This document shows positions 62,301-64,000 of a DNA stretch of 64,000 bases, in pieces; the stretch's first letter is position 1; every line of letters starts with the position of its first letter. Source of the stretch: JAAFHB01 sp942493325 (lineage in GTDB: Bacteria; Bacteroidota; Bacteroidia; Bacteroidales; Prolixibacteraceae); contig OW818689.1 in assembly GCA_942493325.1 (NCBI GenBank), forward strand, positions 868,001-932,000, read 5' to 3'. The notes under the pieces were generated by a model, which saw only the letters and a list, made by a program, of their open reading frames with translations, was not told where the DNA came from and did not search any database. The position numbers and the translations under genes were made by a program.

Positions 62301-62331
62301 AAAAGGTCTAATACTGATAATCTCCGAATAA
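59311..62331 (+). CDS. Secreted DUF6067-like putative glycoside hydrolase (copy 2)
   Basis: 1006 residues with a signal peptide ending SKAQ and an AGGAGA ribosome site. It aligns end to end with the gene at 13704: GLGNHRAVIYVERSSEAVKV, the LSRW/LNW linker, NIHHATIYNPYINYPF, KLYYTVRELSTKTCELWAL, and GIRGLYLDGVGYDR with Asp784. At the second acidic position copy 1 has Asp while this copy has Gly, so Asp784 alone is the shared catalytic candidate. The C-terminal beta domain ends KGLILIISE. The stop codon is directly followed by the next ATG, which indicates coupling with the downstream six-hairpin enzyme. The substrate is unknown. Confidence 0.75.
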   Translation: MKKLLFIIIILLFIILSSKAQLISYGTGYWNAQGLGNHRAVIYVERSSEAVKVNVPWRRLDTVEDKNLILIDALTGKRVNNIYCTQKNKEFGEIVFEPVSGEGNYYLYYMPGRNAGKWWFPDAVYDKPANTFDPEWKNKTADKAGLQSAKTISFESKSDYHSFYPMEIPVNQKELAELLQKNPDKEFLIFPESRNYPARMFETIPYRWYEKGANYKFEGSAKRDESYAWQLGIFAPFLELEDVKLIFSDLKAGQTNVISSKSFKCINMGGRDHLGNPFVKNVIVPKGEVRSMWIVTDISRDQAPGIYKGKINVSAKGTKSYPIEVNLKIEDKIAENHGYNTPQNQSRLNWLDSDIGIDDQVFAPYTPVKISGKTISVLGRKLSFNKTGFPSNITSSFTASNHSANGPEKDILSSPIRLDLVQNGKVIKFSSRDPQIISKSGGAVAWKTVLRSEAIDIAVNAKMECDGYINYETRITAKNNIELADVQLVVPYDKATARYLMGMGKQGGYIPAKLEWKWQQEYANNMLWIGDVNAGMQLKLKHLVPDWKLASFEKLGPYRDWSNEGKGGCNVVSATKEVVVTAYLGAKSMKKGDSLVLNFGLLITPVKTLDDQHWNEKYYHADNNPVTAAKMGATVMNIHHATIYNPYINYPFLAGDTLKSIIDKGNKLNIRTKLYYTVRELSTKTCELWALRHLDDEIFSRTNELYLADTDVVKDENSIYGMTGHSWLYEHLRSKYDPAWHDPGMGVDGDMSIRTQGLSRWHNYYIEGLNLLIRNYGIRGLYLDGVGYDREIMKRMRKTMDRAADSCLFDLHSGNAFQPAYGLNSPANNYMELFPFINSLWLGEMYDYKSTKPDYWLVEISGIPFGLYGEMLQDCGNAYRGMVYGMSSRYYGNCRPMNIWKLWDYFGISGSEYIGYWDEANPVKTGNPDILAGVYRHKNKSMIALGNWTDTDQVVSMELDWKKLGINPVSAKIEIPEIDDLQKGGTADLKQLTLPASKGLILIISE

Positions 62332-63678
62332 ATGAACAACGTAAAAAAGGTGACAATTCTATTTCTTTTGAATCTTGTTTTATTGATTGGACATGCAAAC
62401 GCACAAAAAATCAGTTTGCTGTCTGATAATGATTTAGGATTCCTTGAAAGACTCACAAAGGATGTGCTCGATAGTTCCCGGATATTGGTCGGACAGAGAA
62501 TTTCACCCGATTTTGGCGGTAACAATACCGGGGGCACGCTTATCCGGCCTGGCGGACGTAATGCGTACCCTTCGTTCTGGATTCGTGACTATGCGATGTC
62601 GTTGGAATGCGGGTTTATTACCAGCGAAGAACAACTTCATATGTTAAAGCTGACAGCTGCTACCCAATGCGATCAGACATGGATTACAAAAGCCGGAAGC
62701 CTCATCCCGTTGGGAGCGATTGCCGACCACATCAGAATTGATGACAGCAAGCCTGTATATTTCCCCGGAACCTACGATTACAACAACCAGGGCGGAAAAA
62801 CCTGGGGAATGGTTCCCCCTTACTGTGATCAGTATTATTTTATTCATATGGCTTTCTACTACGTGAAAAGCAACAGTATTGCCAAATTCCTGCTGGATGA
62901 AATTAATGGAGTTCGGTTGATCGATCGTTTGGAAATGGCGTACAAAGTCCCTCCCACTCAGCAGGATGGTGTGCTGGTTTATACAACAGATGAATTCAGG
63001 GGTGTTGATTTTGGTTTCAGGGATGCCGTTTACATTACAGGAAATCTTTGCTTTCCATCACTGCTAAAATACAGGGCCTCGCTGGAGTTGGCTGAGTTAC
63101 TTGAAATGATTAATTTTAAAGATAAAGCGGAAGACTACCGACGTAATGCAATACGGCTGAAAAAAGAAATACCGGCAGTTTTTTCAGATGAACGGGGAAT
63201 GCTGCTTGCTTCAACCGGGAAAAGCAGGCAGGCCGATGTCTGGAGTACTGCGCTTGGGGTTTATTTTAATGTATTGGAAGGTGATAAAATGAAAAAAACG
63301 GCTCAGTTTCTTACCGATTCCTACAAAAATGGCACACTCGCAAAAAGGGGGAACATCCGTCATATCCTGACCTGTGATGATTTTAGCGATTCCACAGCAT
63401 GGGAAAAGAGTTTAGCTGTAAAAAATACTTACCAAAATGGTGCATGGTGGGGTACACCAACCGGTTGGGTATGTTTTGCAATGGCCCGGGTTGATATCGC
63501 CGCGGCAAAACAGCTCGCAAAGGAATATATAGACGATTTGCGTGCAGGCGATTTTCGAAAAGGGCAGGCATATGGTGCTCCATGGGAATGTTACAATACC
63601 TTATCGCCTCAAAATGCAGTCTATCTGGCCTCTGTCTCGTGTCCTTATATCGTATTTAAACAACAGATAACCAAATAA
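62332..63678 (+). CDS. Secreted six-hairpin glycosidase-like protein
   Basis: 448 residues with a signal peptide ending ANAQ, starting at the base after the previous stop. The (alpha/alpha)6 barrel shows RNAYPSFWIRDYAMSLECG, a W-x-R-D motif like that of amylo-glucosidase-type enzymes, then GMVPPYCDQYYFIHMAFYY, VDFGFRDAVY, ADVWSTALGVYFN and NGAWWGTPTGWVCFAMA. The acidic residues in WIRDY and GFRDAV are candidates for catalysis. It is related to the gene at 58063 but has a Sec rather than a twin-arginine signal. No CAZy family was recognised. The GH116 gene follows after 8 bp. Confidence 0.68.
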   Translation: MNNVKKVTILFLLNLVLLIGHANAQKISLLSDNDLGFLERLTKDVLDSSRILVGQRISPDFGGNNTGGTLIRPGGRNAYPSFWIRDYAMSLECGFITSEEQLHMLKLTAATQCDQTWITKAGSLIPLGAIADHIRIDDSKPVYFPGTYDYNNQGGKTWGMVPPYCDQYYFIHMAFYYVKSNSIAKFLLDEINGVRLIDRLEMAYKVPPTQQDGVLVYTTDEFRGVDFGFRDAVYITGNLCFPSLLKYRASLELAELLEMINFKDKAEDYRRNAIRLKKEIPAVFSDERGMLLASTGKSRQADVWSTALGVYFNVLEGDKMKKTAQFLTDSYKNGTLAKRGNIRHILTCDDFSDSTAWEKSLAVKNTYQNGAWWGTPTGWVCFAMARVDIAAAKQLAKEYIDDLRAGDFRKGQAYGAPWECYNTLSPQNAVYLASVSCPYIVFKQQITK

Positions 63679-63686
63679 AACAAGCG

Positions 63687-64000
63687 ATGAAGAACAAATC
63701 ATTTTTCGCAATAAGTGTATTCGTATTCTTATTTCAGCCGGGATATTCGGAAGACTGGCCCGTACTCAAAAAGTATGACCAGGAACATACTTACAAAATT
63801 GCTCTTCCCTTGGGAGGAATAGGAACAGGTACGGTTTCACTGGGTGGACGCGGAAACCTGCAGGATTGGGAAATTATGAACAGGCCGGCAAAGGGCTTTA
63901 ATCCGGGTGCAGGGAGAGAAAACTCTGCCTTCTTCACCCTTTTTACCGATATTGAAGGGAAAAAGGATCTTCGGTTACTCGAAGGACCTGTCCCCTTTTA
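63687..64000 (+). CDS. GH116-like (GBA2-type) beta-glucosidase, N-terminal fragment (runs off right edge)
   Basis: The frame opens at an ATG 8 bp after the preceding stop and stays open to the window end (104 codons). A signal peptide is followed by YKIALPLGGIGTGTVSLGGR, GNLQDWEIMNRPAKGFNPGA and NSAFFTLF, which is the conserved start of the GBA2 N-terminal domain. GH116 enzymes cleave beta-glucosides, beta-xylosides or N-acetylglucosaminides, and glucosylceramide in eukaryotes. The catalytic barrel lies outside the window, so specificity is unknown. It continues the same operon. Confidence 0.8.
   Translation, partial: MKNKSFFAISVFVFLFQPGYSEDWPVLKKYDQEHTYKIALPLGGIGTGTVSLGGRGNLQDWEIMNRPAKGFNPGAGRENSAFFTLFTDIEGKKDLRLLEGPVPF

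Noticed and set aside
1..64000. tRNA, rRNA, transposase or integrase genes
   Set aside because: Looked for cloverleaf-like and transposase/integrase motifs by eye and saw none; a covariance-model search would be needed to be certain.

Overview
The window is from a Bacteroidota genome, most likely a free-living Bacteroidales/Marinilabiliales-type glycan degrader. This placement is inferred from the two SusC/SusD pairs, an ECF sigma/FecR regulatory pair, many secreted glycosidases with signal peptides or lipoboxes, and weak Shine-Dalgarno signals. No rRNA, tRNA, CRISPR array or transposase gene was found.

Positions 1-6000 are a signalling and repeat-rich border. A LytS-type sensor fragment runs off the left edge. 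Three stand-alone PAS-domain paralogues (960, 4190, 4955) surround a minus-strand STAND-like ATPase with a degenerate P-loop, followed by a minus-strand zinc-ribbon protein. A short CTCAGTG-rich repeat lies at the convergent gene ends and supplies the stop codons of both minus-strand genes.

Positions 6000-13550 are the first SusCD locus: an ECF sigma factor, a decayed anti-sigma (FecR) remnant of 90 codons, SusC1 lacking its STN signalling domain, SusD1, a small lipoprotein and a strong terminator. Positions 13700-29930 are a block of secreted glycosidases (DUF6067-like, a double TIM-barrel protein, GH110-like, two GH101-like, GH38/DUF5054-like) with a sugar-porter permease and a 460-bp repeat island.

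Positions 30315-36860 are the second SusCD locus: an intact FecR with no adjacent sigma gene, SusC2 with an STN domain, SusD2 and a terminator. From 36937 to the right edge runs one very tight operon-like series of 15 genes: two large paralogous putative alpha-galactosidases (one with an inserted jelly-roll domain), a FucP-type permease, a GH109-like enzyme, a UroD/MtaA-type protein, two GH29-type fucosidases, an acetylesterase-GH172 fusion, a second GH172, two six-hairpin glycosidases, a second DUF6067-like enzyme, an unknown glycosidase, and the start of a GH116 gene.

Together these form a large polysaccharide utilisation locus. The predicted activities point to an acetylated, fucosylated glycan rich in alpha-galactose and alpha-GalNAc, perhaps a mucin-like or algal glycoprotein glycan. 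The enzyme mix is an inference from family membership. The most notable features are the paired loss of STN and FecR signalling parts at locus 1, a 14-codon leader conserved before both susC genes, and the PAS/STAND border cluster.
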